Source of the DNA: Betaproteobacteria bacterium
GTDB taxonomy: Bacteria; Pseudomonadota; Gammaproteobacteria; Burkholderiales; Thiobacillaceae
Length of the DNA: 64,000 nucleotides
Assembly: GCA_016219425.1 (NCBI GenBank)
Contig: JACRNB010000015.1
Coordinates: 62,001-126,000 of the forward strand
Direction: 5' to 3'
Part shown: positions 21,811 to 31,287 of the stretch, piece after piece
Layout: each line of letters starts with the position of its first letter
How positions within the stretch are numbered: the first letter of the stretch is position 1
Made by a program: the position numbers and the translations under genes
The notes under the pieces: generated by a model
Told to the model about the DNA's origin: nothing
What the model saw: the letters and a program-made list of their open reading frames with translations, nothing else
Databases searched by the model: none

Positions 21811-23979
21811 ATGACTGCGATGCCAAGCCACTCCTCCCCCCTCCTCGCCACCCTCAACCCCGACCAGCTCGCCGCCGTCACCGCTCAGGGGTCCGCCCTG
21901 GTGCTGGCCGGGGCGGGCTCCGGCAAGACCCGGGTGCTCACCACCCGCATCGCCTGGCTGGTCCAGACCGGGCAGGTTTCCCCCAACGGCCTGCTGGCGG
22001 TGACCTTCACCAACAAGGCGGCGAAGGAGATGCTGACCCGCCTCACCAGCATGCTGTCGATCAACACGCGCGGCATGTGGGCGGGCACCTTCCACGGCCT
22101 GTGCAACCGCCTGCTGCGCACCCACCATCGGGACGCGGGTCTGCCCCAGCTCTTCACCATCCTCGATTCCGGCGACCAACTCTCCGCCGTGAAGCGCTGC
22201 CTCAAGGCGCTCAACGTGGATACCGAGAAATACGACCCGCGCAAGGTGCAGGGCTTCATCAACCAGAACAAGGACGCCGGCCTGCGCGCTGACAAGGTGG
22301 ATGTCTGGGATCCCTACACCCGCCGCCTGACCGAGTACTACGCCGCGTACGACGAGCAGTGTCGGCGCGAGGGTTGCGTGGACTTCGCCGAACTGCTGCT
22401 GCGCGCGTTCGAGCTGCTGGCGAAGAACGCCCTGCTGCGCGAGCACTACCAGGAGCGCTTCCGCCACATCCTGGTGGACGAGTTCCAGGACACCAGCCGC
22501 CTGCAATACGAGTGGATCAAGCTGCTCAAAGGCCCCGACGCCGCCCTCTTCGCCGTGGGCGACGACGACCAGTCGATCTACGCCTTCCGCGGCGCCAATG
22601 TCGGCAACATGGGCCAGCTCATGCAGGACTTCGGCATCGAGCAGCCGATCAAGCTGACCCAGAACTACCGCTCCGTCACCACCATCCTCGACGCCGCCAA
22701 CGCCGTCATTGCCAGGAACCGCGACCGCCTGGGCAAGGACTTGTGGACCGACGCGGGCCGGGGCGAGCCGATCCGCCATTACGAGGCCTACAACGACACC
22801 GAAGAGGCGCGCTTCGTGGTGGAGGAGATCCAGACCCTGAAGCGCGAGGGCGAGGCCTATATCGACATGGCGGTGCTGTACCGCTCCAACGCCCAGTCAC
22901 GCGGGCTGGAACACGCCCTGTTTTCCGCGGGCATCCCCTACCGCGTGTACGGCGGCCTGCGCTTCTTCGAGCGCGCCGAGATCAAGCACGCCCTGGCCTA
23001 CCTGCGTTTGAGCGCCAACCCGGAGGACGACAACGCCTTCCTGCGCGTGGTCAACTTTCCGCGCCGGGGCATCGGCGACCGCGCCATCGAAAGCCTGATG
23101 GCGGAGGCGGATGCCGGCGGCATGAGCCTGTGGTCGGCGGCATGCGCCAGCGGCAAGAAGTTCGCCGCCTTCATCCTGCTGGTGGAAGACCTGCGCCGGG
23201 AGACGGCGGGCCTTTCCCTGGTGGAATCCGTGGAGCGCATCGTCGCCCGCTCCGGCCTGCTGGATTTCTACCGCAGTGAAAAGGACGGCCAGGACCGGGT
23301 GGACAACCTGGAGGAACTGGCCAACGCCGCCGCCGCCTTCGCCGGGGAATCGGACGACCAATCATCGGACGATCAATCCCTGGAGGCCTTCCTCGCCCAC
23401 GCCGCCCTGGAGGCGGGCGAACACGAGGCGGCGCAGGGCCAGGACGCGGTGCAGATGATGACCGTGCACGCCGCCAAGGGTCTGGAGTTCAAGGCGGTGT
23501 TCATCACCGGGCTGGAGCAGGGGCTGTTTCCGCACGAAAACGCCATGGCCCAGGATGGCGGCCTGGAAGAGGAGCGCCGCCTGATGTACGTCGCCATCAC
23601 CCGCGCGCGGCGGCGCTTGTATATCACCCACGCGCAGTCGCGCCTGCTGCATGGTCAGGTGCGCTACGGCATGGCCTCCAGCTTCCTGGAGGAGATCCCG
23701 GAGGCGCTGGTGCAGTCGCTGTCGCGGCGCGCGCCGCCACCCGTCTATCGCACCGAACCCGCGCGCGAACCTGCCGCCCACTACACCCCGCCGCCGCCGG
23801 CCCGTCGCACTGCCGATGTCCCGTTCAAGGTGGGCAGCCGCGTGCGCCACCCGAAATACGGCGAAGGCGTGGTGGCGGGCTATCAGGGCCAGGGGCCGGA
23901 CACGGAGATTCGCGTCAGCTTTCCCAGGCTGGGCGACAAGGCCTTCATCCTCGATTACGCGCGGCTGGAGGCGGCGTAA
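21811..23979 (+). CDS. uvrD: DNA helicase II (UvrD/PcrA/Rep superfamily 1A)
   Basis: A 722-residue SF1 helicase, the length of E. coli UvrD (720). Motifs run in order: LAGAGSGKTRVL (Walker A, about residue 36), TFTNKAAKEM, LVDEFQDTSRLQ (Walker B), GDDDQSIYAFRGA, LTQNYRS, MTVHAAKGLEF and VAITRARRRL. The C-terminal Tudor-like tail (FKVGSRVRHPKYGEGVV) is the RNA-polymerase-binding domain found in UvrD/PcrA. It unwinds DNA in nucleotide excision and mismatch repair. The ATG used precedes MPSHSSPLLATLNPDQ; the frame is open further upstream without support. It diverges from the low-GC cassette. Confidence 0.93.
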   Translation: MTAMPSHSSPLLATLNPDQLAAVTAQGSALVLAGAGSGKTRVLTTRIAWLVQTGQVSPNGLLAVTFTNKAAKEMLTRLTSMLSINTRGMWAGTFHGLCNRLLRTHHRDAGLPQLFTILDSGDQLSAVKRCLKALNVDTEKYDPRKVQGFINQNKDAGLRADKVDVWDPYTRRLTEYYAAYDEQCRREGCVDFAELLLRAFELLAKNALLREHYQERFRHILVDEFQDTSRLQYEWIKLLKGPDAALFAVGDDDQSIYAFRGANVGNMGQLMQDFGIEQPIKLTQNYRSVTTILDAANAVIARNRDRLGKDLWTDAGRGEPIRHYEAYNDTEEARFVVEEIQTLKREGEAYIDMAVLYRSNAQSRGLEHALFSAGIPYRVYGGLRFFERAEIKHALAYLRLSANPEDDNAFLRVVNFPRRGIGDRAIESLMAEADAGGMSLWSAACASGKKFAAFILLVEDLRRETAGLSLVESVERIVARSGLLDFYRSEKDGQDRVDNLEELANAAAAFAGESDDQSSDDQSLEAFLAHAALEAGEHEAAQGQDAVQMMTVHAAKGLEFKAVFITGLEQGLFPHENAMAQDGGLEEERRLMYVAITRARRRLYITHAQSRLLHGQVRYGMASSFLEEIPEALVQSLSRRAPPPVYRTEPAREPAAHYTPPPPARRTADVPFKVGSRVRHPKYGEGVVAGYQGQGPDTEIRVSFPRLGDKAFILDYARLEAA

Positions 23980-24050
23980 AAGCGCGTGGTCAGCTCAAGT
24001 TAAGTCGCTCTGGACCGATAAGCAGAAGGGATTACCACCTAGGAGCCGTC

Positions 24051-25187
24051 ATGCAAATCCGTCAGACCGTCGTTACTGCGCTGGATAACGCCGCCTTTGC
24101 CGAGCTGGTCGGCATCGCCCCGAATCTGGTGCTCACCTTCGCCGCGCCCAAGTTCTTCACCGACCCCGCCTTCGCGCCCTGGCTGGCTGCGGCATTCCCG
24201 CAGGCGCGTCGCATCGCCCTTTCCACTGCCGGCGAGATCTCCAGTCAGGGCGTGACCGACGATTGCGTCGTGGTCACTGCCGTGCGCTTCGAGAACACCC
24301 CCTTCCGCATCGCCTCCACTCCCATTGCCGACATGGACGACTCGGAGGGGGCGGGCCGGCGTCTGGCCGAACAGCTCCGCGATCCGGACCTGAAGGCCGT
24401 GATCCTGCTGTCCCAGGGGGTTGCGGTGAACGGCAGCGAGCTGATTGCCGGCGTGGTCTCCGTGCTGGGCAAGGGCGTCCCCCTGACCGGCGGTCTGGCC
24501 GGGGACAACGGCGCTTTCACGCGGACCTGGGCCATGCTGGATGACCAGGTTTCCGACCGTTTGATGCTGGCGGTCGGCCTCTATGGCGACGCCATCAGCT
24601 TCGCCCACGGCTCCTTCGGCGGTTGGCAGAGCTTCGGCCCGGCGCGGCGCGTAACCCGCGCCGTGGGCAATGTGCTGTACGAGCTGGACGGCGAACCCGC
24701 GCTCGACATCTACAAGCGCTATCTGGGTGAATACGCCAAGGATCTGCCCGCCTCCGGCCTGCTCTTCCCCTTTGCCATCCTGTCTCAGGAGCGGGAGGAG
24801 GTGGGCCTGATCCGCACCCTGCTGGGCATCAACGAGGCCGACGGCAGCCTGACCCTGGCGGGGGACATCCCCCAGGACGGGCATCTGCGCCTGATGCACG
24901 CCTCCTCCGACGCCCTGGTGGACGGGGCCGAAGCCGCCGCCGAGGCCGCCCGCCGCATGTACGGCGCCAATGGCCAGGGCCTGGCGCTGCTGGTCTCCTG
25001 CATCGGACGCAAGCTGGTGATGGGCGACCGGGTGGACGAGGAGGTGGAGGCCGTGGGCGCGGTATTCGGCCAGAACTGCGTACTCACCGGGTTCTATTCC
25101 AATGGCGAGATCAGCCCCTTCCTGGAGACCACGGAATGCAAGCTGCACAACCAGACCATGACCATCACCTATCTGGGCGAGCGGTGA
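24051..25187 (+). CDS. FIST domain sensory protein (NosP-like)
   Basis: A 378-residue cytoplasmic protein with an N-terminal FIST domain (AAFPQARRIALSTAGEISSQG) and a C-terminal FIST_C domain (GLALLVSCIGRKLVMGDRVDEEVEA, GFYSNGEISPF). The Cys in LVSCIGRK and the FYSNGEI block are hallmarks of FIST_C. FIST proteins encoded beside hybrid histidine kinases include NosP, a heme-binding nitric-oxide sensor that controls its partner kinase. The next gene is a hybrid kinase with NahK-like N-terminus, so the same role is plausible. Heme binding itself is not readable here. The ATG has AGGAG upstream. Confidence 0.85.
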   Translation: MQIRQTVVTALDNAAFAELVGIAPNLVLTFAAPKFFTDPAFAPWLAAAFPQARRIALSTAGEISSQGVTDDCVVVTAVRFENTPFRIASTPIADMDDSEGAGRRLAEQLRDPDLKAVILLSQGVAVNGSELIAGVVSVLGKGVPLTGGLAGDNGAFTRTWAMLDDQVSDRLMLAVGLYGDAISFAHGSFGGWQSFGPARRVTRAVGNVLYELDGEPALDIYKRYLGEYAKDLPASGLLFPFAILSQEREEVGLIRTLLGINEADGSLTLAGDIPQDGHLRLMHASSDALVDGAEAAAEAARRMYGANGQGLALLVSCIGRKLVMGDRVDEEVEAVGAVFGQNCVLTGFYSNGEISPFLETTECKLHNQTMTITYLGER

Positions 25188-25229
25188 GCTGCGCCCGCGG
25201 CGAACGACCCGAGAGGGGAAATGCGCCGC

Positions 25230-25307
25230 TGTAGGAGCCCGGCTGCGCCGGGCGATTGCGTCGCGCCTCGGGATGGCATGCGTCGCCCGGCGCAGCCGGG
25301 CTCCTAC
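25230..25307. repeat. REP-like inverted pair (family 1)
   Basis: Two facing copies of the GTAGGAGCCCGGCTG dyad lie in the 153-base gap between the FIST gene and its kinase. Processing or termination here could reduce kinase expression relative to the sensor. Confidence 0.85.
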
Positions 25308-25340
25308 GCGTTTTGTGCAAGCGTTTCACCCTGATTCCCC

Positions 25341-27674
25341 ATGCACCGTCTGCTCGAACGCCAGATCAAGCGCGCCCTGGGCCTGACCCCGGAGCAATGG
25401 CAGGCGTTGACCGAGCGGCTGCGCGCCTGGGCTGACCAGTGCGCGGACGCTGATGAGGAACTGGCGCGCGCGCTCTTTGCCCTGCCCGGTTTGTTGGACC
25501 GGGTGGGCGAGACCTATGCCCAGCAGGAGCGGGATCTGGCCCTGGTGCGGCGCAGCCTGGAAATCTCTTCACAAGAACTCACCGGGGCCAATCACAGGCT
25601 GCATCAGGACGCGCAGTCCGCCGCCCAGGCCCTGGCCGCCCTGCAACGCGCCTTCGAGGCCCTGCAACGGGCGGAAGGCGGCGACGCCGGCAGCCATTCC
25701 GACGATCTGGTGGCGATGGCGGAACAGGTGGCGCTGCTCACGCGCGACCGGGAGCGCATCCGCCAGGCCCTGGCTCAGAGCGAGCAGCGCTTTGAACTGG
25801 CCATGCGCGGCGCCAACGATGGCTTGTGGGACTGGAACCTGCTGGTCGGCACGGTGTACTACTCGCCGCGCTGGAAACATATGGTGGGGTACGAGGACGA
25901 CGAGATCGGCAGCAGCCTGGAAGAATGGTCGGCGCGGCTGCACCCGCAGGACATGGAAAGGACGCTTGCGGCGGTGCAGGCCCATCTGCGCGGCGAGACC
26001 GACAAGTTGGACGTGGTGTTCCGCTTTCGCCACAAGGATGGACGCTACCTGTCCGTGTTGTCGCGGGGGCAGGCGGTGCGGGACGAGAACGGCCAGGCGG
26101 TGCGCATGGTGGGCACCCATACCGACATCACCCAGCGGGTGGAACTGGAGCATTACCTGTCCCAGTTCAAGCGGGCCATCGACGAACACGCCATCGTCAC
26201 CATCACCGATGTGCGCGGCGACATCACCTACGCCAACGACCGCTTCTGCGCCATCAGCGGTTATCGCCGGGAAGAGGTGCTGGGGCGCAACCACCGCTTC
26301 CTCAAATCCGGCCTGCACCCCCCCGAGTTCTACGCCGGGATGTGGGCAGCCCTGAGGGCAGGCCAGGTCTGGCATGGCGAACTGTGCAACCGCGCCAAGG
26401 ACGGCAGCCTCTACTGGGTGCTCTCCACCATCGCCCCGGTGCTGGACGATGACGGCCAGCCTTACCAGTACATCGGCATCCGCGCCGACATCACGCAAAG
26501 CAAGCAGCAACAGCAGGCGCTGGTGGAGGCCAAGAACACGGCGGAGGCGGCCAACAAATCCAAGAGCGAGTTCCTCGCCAACATGAGCCACGAGATTCGC
26601 ACCCCCATGAACGGGGTGCTGGGCATGCTGGCCCTGGCCCTGGACACGCACCTCAATGACGAACAGCGCGAATACCTGGACCTGGCGCGCAGTTCGGCGG
26701 ACCACCTGCTCACCATCCTCAACGACATCCTGGACTTCTCCAAGATCGAGGCGGGCAAGCTCGACATCCACCCGGAAGAACTCGACCTGACGGCGGAACT
26801 GCGGGAACTGGGACGCATCTTCGAACCCCGCTGCCGCGAGAAGAAGCTGGCCTTCACCCTGGATCTGGACCCGCACCTGCCCCGACGCATCCTGGCGGAC
26901 CCGGTGCGGCTGCGCCAGGTGCTGGTCAACCTGCTGGGCAACGCGATCAAGTTCACCGCTGGCGGCGGCGTCGGGATCTCGGCCCGTCTGCTCGAAGGCG
27001 GCATCCGCCTGGCGGTGCACGACACCGGCATCGGCATCCCCTACGACAAGCAGAAAGATGTGTTCGAGGCCTTCACCCAGGCCGACAACTCCATCACCAA
27101 GCGCTTCGGCGGCACCGGCCTGGGGCTGGCAATCAGCAGCTATCTGGTGCGCCAGATGGGCGGCAGGATGGGGCTGGAGAGCGCGCCGGGGCGGGGCAGC
27201 GAATTCTTCTTCCTGCTCCCCGCGGGCCTGTCCGCCGCTTCCGCCCGCCCCGCCGCCCCGGCGTCGCAGATGCCGACGGCGCCGGACGCAAAACGTCCTC
27301 TGACCATCCTTTTGGCGGAGGACAACCCCATCAACCAGAAACTGGCGGTAAGCCTGCTTGCACGCGAGGGCCATGCCGTCACCGTGGCCGACAGCGGCGC
27401 GGCGGCCCTGCGCGCGCTGGCCGAGGGCGCCTACGATCTCTTGCTGATGGACATGCAGATGCCCGGCATGGACGGCATCGAGACCACCCGCGCGATCCGC
27501 GCCATGGAACAAGGCAGCGAGCGCCGCCTGCCCATCATCGCCCTCACCGCCAACGCCTATGCGGAGGACAAGGAGCGCTGCCTGGCCGCCGGCATGGACG
27601 GGTTCGTCGCCAAACCGATCCAGCGGGATGTGCTGTTCGAGGCGTTGCACTCGGTCTTGAGCAAGGGCGCATGA
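25341..27674 (+). CDS. PAS hybrid sensor histidine kinase (NahK-like)
   Basis: A 777-residue soluble kinase. The N-terminal helical region ([17 protein letters not shown] to about residue 140, partly coiled-coil) is followed by PAS domains at about 150-270 and 280-395. HisKA has its phospho-acceptor in [11 protein letters not shown] (about His417), the HATPase contains DTGIGIP and [11 protein letters not shown], and a receiver domain has [12 protein letters not shown] (about Asp703). There are no membrane segments. The N-terminal layout resembles the NO-responsive kinases NahK/HnoK that pair with NosP-type FIST proteins. The phosphotransfer partner is not in the window, so it may signal through an Hpt protein elsewhere. 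Confidence 0.9.
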   Translation: MHRLLERQIKRALGLTPEQWQALTERLRAWADQCADADEELARALFALPGLLDRVGETYAQQERDLALVRRSLEISSQELTGANHRLHQDAQSAAQALAALQRAFEALQRAEGGDAGSHSDDLVAMAEQVALLTRDRERIRQALAQSEQRFELAMRGANDGLWDWNLLVGTVYYSPRWKHMVGYEDDEIGSSLEEWSARLHPQDMERTLAAVQAHLRGETDKLDVVFRFRHKDGRYLSVLSRGQAVRDENGQAVRMVGTHTDITQRVELEHYLSQFKRAIDEHAIVTITDVRGDITYANDRFCAISGYRREEVLGRNHRFLKSGLHPPEFYAGMWAALRAGQVWHGELCNRAKDGSLYWVLSTIAPVLDDDGQPYQYIGIRADITQSKQQQQALVEAKNTAEAANKSKSEFLANMSHEIRTPMNGVLGMLALALDTHLNDEQREYLDLARSSADHLLTILNDILDFSKIEAGKLDIHPEELDLTAELRELGRIFEPRCREKKLAFTLDLDPHLPRRILADPVRLRQVLVNLLGNAIKFTAGGGVGISARLLEGGIRLAVHDTGIGIPYDKQKDVFEAFTQADNSITKRFGGTGLGLAISSYLVRQMGGRMGLESAPGRGSEFFFLLPAGLSAASARPAAPASQMPTAPDAKRPLTILLAEDNPINQKLAVSLLAREGHAVTVADSGAAALRALAEGAYDLLLMDMQMPGMDGIETTRAIRAMEQGSERRLPIIALTANAYAEDKERCLAAGMDGFVAKPIQRDVLFEALHSVLSKGA

Positions 27675-27713
27675 GCCGAAGACAGGCGCCGAAGACAGGC
27701 GCCGAAGACAGAC
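27675..27713 (+). repeat. three tandem 13-base repeats
   Basis: GCCGAAGACAGGC occurs three times in a row (the third copy ends AGAC) directly after the kinase stop codon and before the convergent FNR-type gene. No function is evident. Confidence 0.7.
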
Positions 27714-27753
27714 CGAGGGGGCGGCTCAGGTTTTCCCGCGTCGGGGACGCCGC

Positions 27754-28434
27754 TCACCCTTCATAGGTCCGCAGCGAATCCAGATTGCGCAGGGTGATGT
27801 TGCGGCCCCTGAGGTCGATCAGACCTTCGCGCGAGAGGCGGCTCAAGGCGCGGGAGAAGGTCTCCGGCGCCAGGTTGAGCTGGGAGGCGATGGTGGACTT
27901 GCTCATGTCCAGTTCCAGGTCGTAGCAACTGGCCTCTTCCGGCGCCCGCTGGCTGAGAAAGTGGGCCACGCGCTGGGCGCTGCTGCGTTGTACGCAGGTT
28001 TCCAGGTTCTCGATCAACAGACACATGCGTTCGCCCATGCGCGCCATCAGGGCGTCGGCAAACCCCTGGTTGCGATGCATGTTTTCCCGCAAGGCGGCCT
28101 TTTGCAGCACCAGCACCAGGCTCTCCTTGTTGGCCTGGGCGGTGACGGGGGAGGGGCGTCCGGTGAACAGGGCCTCCTCGCCGAAGGTGTCGCCGGGCCC
28201 CGCCATCAGCACGATCTTTTCCGCGCCGGCAGGGTTGGACAGCATCAGCTTGATCTGTCCGTTGATGACCAGATGCATGCCCTGAAGGACCGCTCCCTTC
28301 TGGTACAGGAAGCAGTTCCTGTCGAAGTTGTGCTCGTAGGCGCCCTGGGCGAGGCTGGCGAGCTCGTCGCCATCGAGACAACTGAACACCGGCTGACTCG
28401 CCAGCATTTCCGGAATGTGGTGATGCCTTGTCAT
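27754..28434 (-). CDS. Crp/Fnr family transcriptional regulator without Fe-S cluster cysteines (DNR-like)
   Basis: A 226-residue protein with an N-terminal cyclic-nucleotide-fold domain (about residues 20-130; FLYQKGAVLQGMHLVINGQIK, GDTFGEEALF) and a C-terminal winged helix whose recognition helix includes LNLAPETFSRALSRL. The E-x-x-SR pattern is that of FNR, predicting TTGAT-N4-ATCAA targets. The N-terminus lacks the FNR cysteine cluster, so it is more like DNR/NnrR-type NO or redox regulators. AAGGA precedes the ATG. A perfect FNR box lies about 40 bases upstream. Its position beside the FIST/kinase pair and narXL suggests control of nitrate/NO respiration genes. Confidence 0.88.
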   Translation of the reverse strand: MTRHHHIPEMLASQPVFSCLDGDELASLAQGAYEHNFDRNCFLYQKGAVLQGMHLVINGQIKLMLSNPAGAEKIVLMAGPGDTFGEEALFTGRPSPVTAQANKESLVLVLQKAALRENMHRNQGFADALMARMGERMCLLIENLETCVQRSSAQRVAHFLSQRAPEEASCYDLELDMSKSTIASQLNLAPETFSRALSRLSREGLIDLRGRNITLRNLDSLRTYEG

Positions 28435-28471
28435 AGAACCATCCTTGGTCTCCGATCCGTCCCGGGTGGAA

Positions 28472-28485
28472 TTGATCGTGATCAA
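28472..28485. promoter_or_regulatory. FNR/DNR-type operator
   Basis: TTGAT-CGTG-ATCAA is a perfect consensus FNR box. It lies 38 bases upstream of the FNR-type gene and about 210 bases upstream of the divergent narX. Its nearness to the regulator start fits autoregulation. Confidence 0.7.
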
Positions 28486-28557
28486 GTCTATGGGGCGAAG
28501 GCGGGCGGGCGTAGGGGGGTGGTAGTTGAGTAAAACGCTTGGATTATCACCAAAGAG

Positions 28558-28571
28558 GTAGTGCGTACTAC
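28558..28571. promoter_or_regulatory. GTAGT-N4-ACTAC palindrome upstream of narX
   Basis: A 5-4-5 inverted repeat with the same spacing as FNR-family sites but a different half-site. The adjacent TACTACT/ACAAGTA also vaguely recalls NarL heptamers. The binding protein is unknown. Confidence 0.3.
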
Positions 28572-28696
28572 TCACAAGTAATTGATTCATTTGGACCAGG
28601 CTGGGCATTCCTGCGATGTTGTGGGCAATCTGACTCAATGGTGGTATCTCTGCGCGCCTCATGTCGCCCGGCATGGGATGTGGGTTGGAGATGGGA

Positions 28697-30595
28697 ATGC
28701 GTAGAGTCACGGACGCCCTGTTCGAGCGTTCCATTCTGCTTTGGCTGGCGGCGGCCATCCTGACAGGGGCCGCCATCGGCGTCGGCGGCATGATGCTGTC
28801 GGTGCTGGTGGCCGAGCAGGTGCAGGGCAGCGGCAGCGCCATCAACGTGGCCGGCAGCCTGCGCCGCCTGAGCCACCGCATGGGCAGCATCGTCCTGTCC
28901 GACGCGGAGAATCAGGTCAGCGACCACGTCACCCTGCGCCAGGCCGTGGTGCATTTCGAGGCCACCCTGAAACACGACGCCCTGACCCAGACCCTGGCGC
29001 GGCAGCCGGATGGCCCCTTTGCCGCCACCTACCAGGCCGTGCGGGAGACCTGGGAGCGGCGCCTCAAGCCGATGCTGGCGGAACAGATGATGCCGGGCCC
29101 CAACCTGCTGCCGGTGACCACCCATAACCGGCTGCTGCTCCAGATCGACGAATTCGTGGACCAGCTCAACGTGATGGTGGCGCAACTGGAGGCGGACACC
29201 GAGAGCCGCATCCGCCAACTGCGCCGCATCCTGCTGGCCGCCCTGATCCTCACCGTAGTCGTGCTGATACTGGGTCTGTATGCCGTGCATCGACGCGTAC
29301 TGAAGCCCCTGGACACCCTGCTGGCGGGAGCCTCGCGCATCGCGGTGGGCGATTTCAGCGCCCGCACCCTGCATGTGGGCCAGGATGAACTGGGGCGCGT
29401 GGGGCAGTCCTTCAACACCATGGCGGAGGCGGTGTCCCGTTCCCACCAGGATCTGGAAAACCGGGTGCGGGAGAAGACCGCCGAACTGACGCGCAGCAAC
29501 CGCAGTCTGGCCCTGCTCTACAACGCCATCGCCCTGCTCCACAACGCCCCCAGCGCCCCGGATACCTACCTCGCCATCCTCGCCGAGATCGAGGTCTTGC
29601 TGGATGTGAAGGGCAGCATGGCCTGTCTCCAGGCCATGCATGGGGGCGAGACCAGCATTCTCGCCGCCGGGGTGCGCGCCTGCGGCAATCGCAGCGCAGA
29701 AGGGTGCGCTCAGTGCCTGGAGGGCGCCGCCGCCCTGGGCGAACGCATCCGTTATCAGCCCTGCGAGGGCGGCCATGCGCTCACCCTGCCCCTGCGCGAT
29801 CTGGATGGCGTGTATGGCGTCATGCGCCTGTCTCTGCCCGGCGAACGCCGCCTGGAGACCTGGCAGGAACAACTGCTCCAGGCCCTGACGCGGCACATCG
29901 GCATCGCCCTGGGCATGACCCGCAAGCTGGAACAGGAGCGGCTGCTGGCGCTTCAGGAAGAGCGATCCATCATCGCGCGGGAGCTGCACGACTCCATCGC
30001 CCAGGCCCTGTCCTACATGAAGATCCAGGCCAGCCTGCTCCAGCCCGTGCTCTCGGACCCGGAACGTCGCCAGCAGGCGGAGACCGTGCTGGCGGACCTG
30101 CGGGAAGGCATCAGCGCCGCCTATCGGCAACTGCGCGAGCTGCTGGCCACTTTCCGTCTCAAGATGGAGGGGGATTTCCTCGCACTGCTCTCCGCTGCCG
30201 TGGACGAGTATTCCATCCGCGGCGATCTGCCCATCCACCGCGATATCCGCCTGGCCGACTGCCGCCTGAGCCCCAATCAGGAGATCCACATCCTCCAGAT
30301 CGTGCGTGAGGCGTTGTCCAACGTGCTGCGCCACGCCCGCGCCACCCAGGCCTGGGTGTACATGGAACAGCACGCCGGAGGCGGGGTGGAAGTCCGCATC
30401 GAGGATGACGGCGTCGGCCTGGCGCGGGACGGCGCGCAAGGCGGCGGCGAGCATTTCCACTACGGCCTGGCCATCATGCGCGAGCGCGCCCAGGGCCTGC
30501 GCGGCAACCTGGAACTGCGCGAGCGGCCCGGCGGCGGCGCTCGCGTCACCCTGCGCTTTCAGACCGACTCTCCCCCTGCCATCGACCCCGCCTGA
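28697..30595 (+). CDS. narX: nitrate/nitrite sensor histidine kinase
   Basis: A 632-residue membrane kinase. An N-terminal membrane segment is followed by a periplasmic domain with a P-box-like INVAGSLRRLSHRMG (about residues 46-62), the nitrate-binding motif of NarX/NarQ. A second membrane segment (LLAALILTVVVLILGLYAVH), a HAMP domain, a GAF-like central region with a Cys cluster (RACGNRSAEGCAQC), and a HisKA_3 domain (ARELHDSIAQALSY, His near 430) with a HATPase (DDGVGLA) follow. I chose the ATG with GGAG six bases upstream. narL follows 11 bases later. Confidence 0.92.
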   Translation: MRRVTDALFERSILLWLAAAILTGAAIGVGGMMLSVLVAEQVQGSGSAINVAGSLRRLSHRMGSIVLSDAENQVSDHVTLRQAVVHFEATLKHDALTQTLARQPDGPFAATYQAVRETWERRLKPMLAEQMMPGPNLLPVTTHNRLLLQIDEFVDQLNVMVAQLEADTESRIRQLRRILLAALILTVVVLILGLYAVHRRVLKPLDTLLAGASRIAVGDFSARTLHVGQDELGRVGQSFNTMAEAVSRSHQDLENRVREKTAELTRSNRSLALLYNAIALLHNAPSAPDTYLAILAEIEVLLDVKGSMACLQAMHGGETSILAAGVRACGNRSAEGCAQCLEGAAALGERIRYQPCEGGHALTLPLRDLDGVYGVMRLSLPGERRLETWQEQLLQALTRHIGIALGMTRKLEQERLLALQEERSIIARELHDSIAQALSYMKIQASLLQPVLSDPERRQQAETVLADLREGISAAYRQLRELLATFRLKMEGDFLALLSAAVDEYSIRGDLPIHRDIRLADCRLSPNQEIHILQIVREALSNVLRHARATQAWVYMEQHAGGGVEVRIEDDGVGLARDGAQGGGEHFHYGLAIMRERAQGLRGNLELRERPGGGARVTLRFQTDSPPAIDPA

Positions 30596-30606
30596 ACCTG
30601 CCCGCC

Positions 30607-31266
30607 ATGATCCCCAGCCAGCAAAACGTAGTCATTGTTGACGACCACCCCCTGTTTCGGCGCGGCCTGATCCAGTTGCTTGACGCCACAGGCCTGTTCC
30701 GCCTGACGGGCGAGGCCGCCAACGGCCAGGACGGCATCGAGCTGGTGAAACGGGTTCGCCCCGACCTGCTCCTGCTGGACCTCAACATGAAGGACATGAG
30801 CGGCATTGAGGTGCTCAAGGCCATCAAGGCCACGGACCTGGACACCCGCGTGGTCATGGTCACCGTGTCCGACCAGGCGGAAGACCTCGTCACCGCCCTG
30901 CGCCACGGCGCTGACGGCTACCTGCTCAAGGACATGGAACCGGAACAGATGGTGGAGAGCATCGAGGCCGCCGCCAATGGCCGCGTCATGATCTCGGACG
31001 CCCTCACCCACCTCCTGGCCGCCGCCTTGCGCAAGGGCCGCCGCCCCGACACCTCGGGCGAAGCGGGGCTGACCGAGCAGGAAACCCGCATCCTGGAACT
31101 CATCGCCGGGGGTCTCAGCAACAAGGTGATCGGCAAGGAACTGGATATCGCCGAAGGCACGGTAAAGGTCCACGTCAAACACATCCTGCGCAAACTCGGT
31201 CTGCGCTCACGGGTGGAGGCGGCGGTGTGGGCGGTGGAGCGCCTGCTCAAGGGGCGGACGGGATAA
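30607..31266 (+). CDS. narL: two-component response regulator, NarL family
   Basis: A 219-residue regulator: receiver domain with acidic pocket VDDHPLF and phospho-acceptor Asp near 58 (LLLLDLNMKDMSG), conserved Lys in YLLKDMEPEQM, and a C-terminal LuxR-type helix-turn-helix (LTEQETRILELIAGGLSNKVI, VKVHVKHILRKLGL). It is the partner of the preceding narX and should bind TACYYMT heptamers at nitrate-responsive promoters. Confidence 0.94.
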   Translation: MIPSQQNVVIVDDHPLFRRGLIQLLDATGLFRLTGEAANGQDGIELVKRVRPDLLLLDLNMKDMSGIEVLKAIKATDLDTRVVMVTVSDQAEDLVTALRHGADGYLLKDMEPEQMVESIEAAANGRVMISDALTHLLAAALRKGRRPDTSGEAGLTEQETRILELIAGGLSNKVIGKELDIAEGTVKVHVKHILRKLGLRSRVEAAVWAVERLLKGRTG

Positions 31267-31287
31267 AGCCGCAGCCCTTTGGGCGGT

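Noticed and set aside
25569-27650. A 693-codon open frame antisense to the hybrid kinase.
   Set aside because: A shadow of the kinase, which has complete PAS, HisKA, HATPase and receiver motifs on the plus strand.
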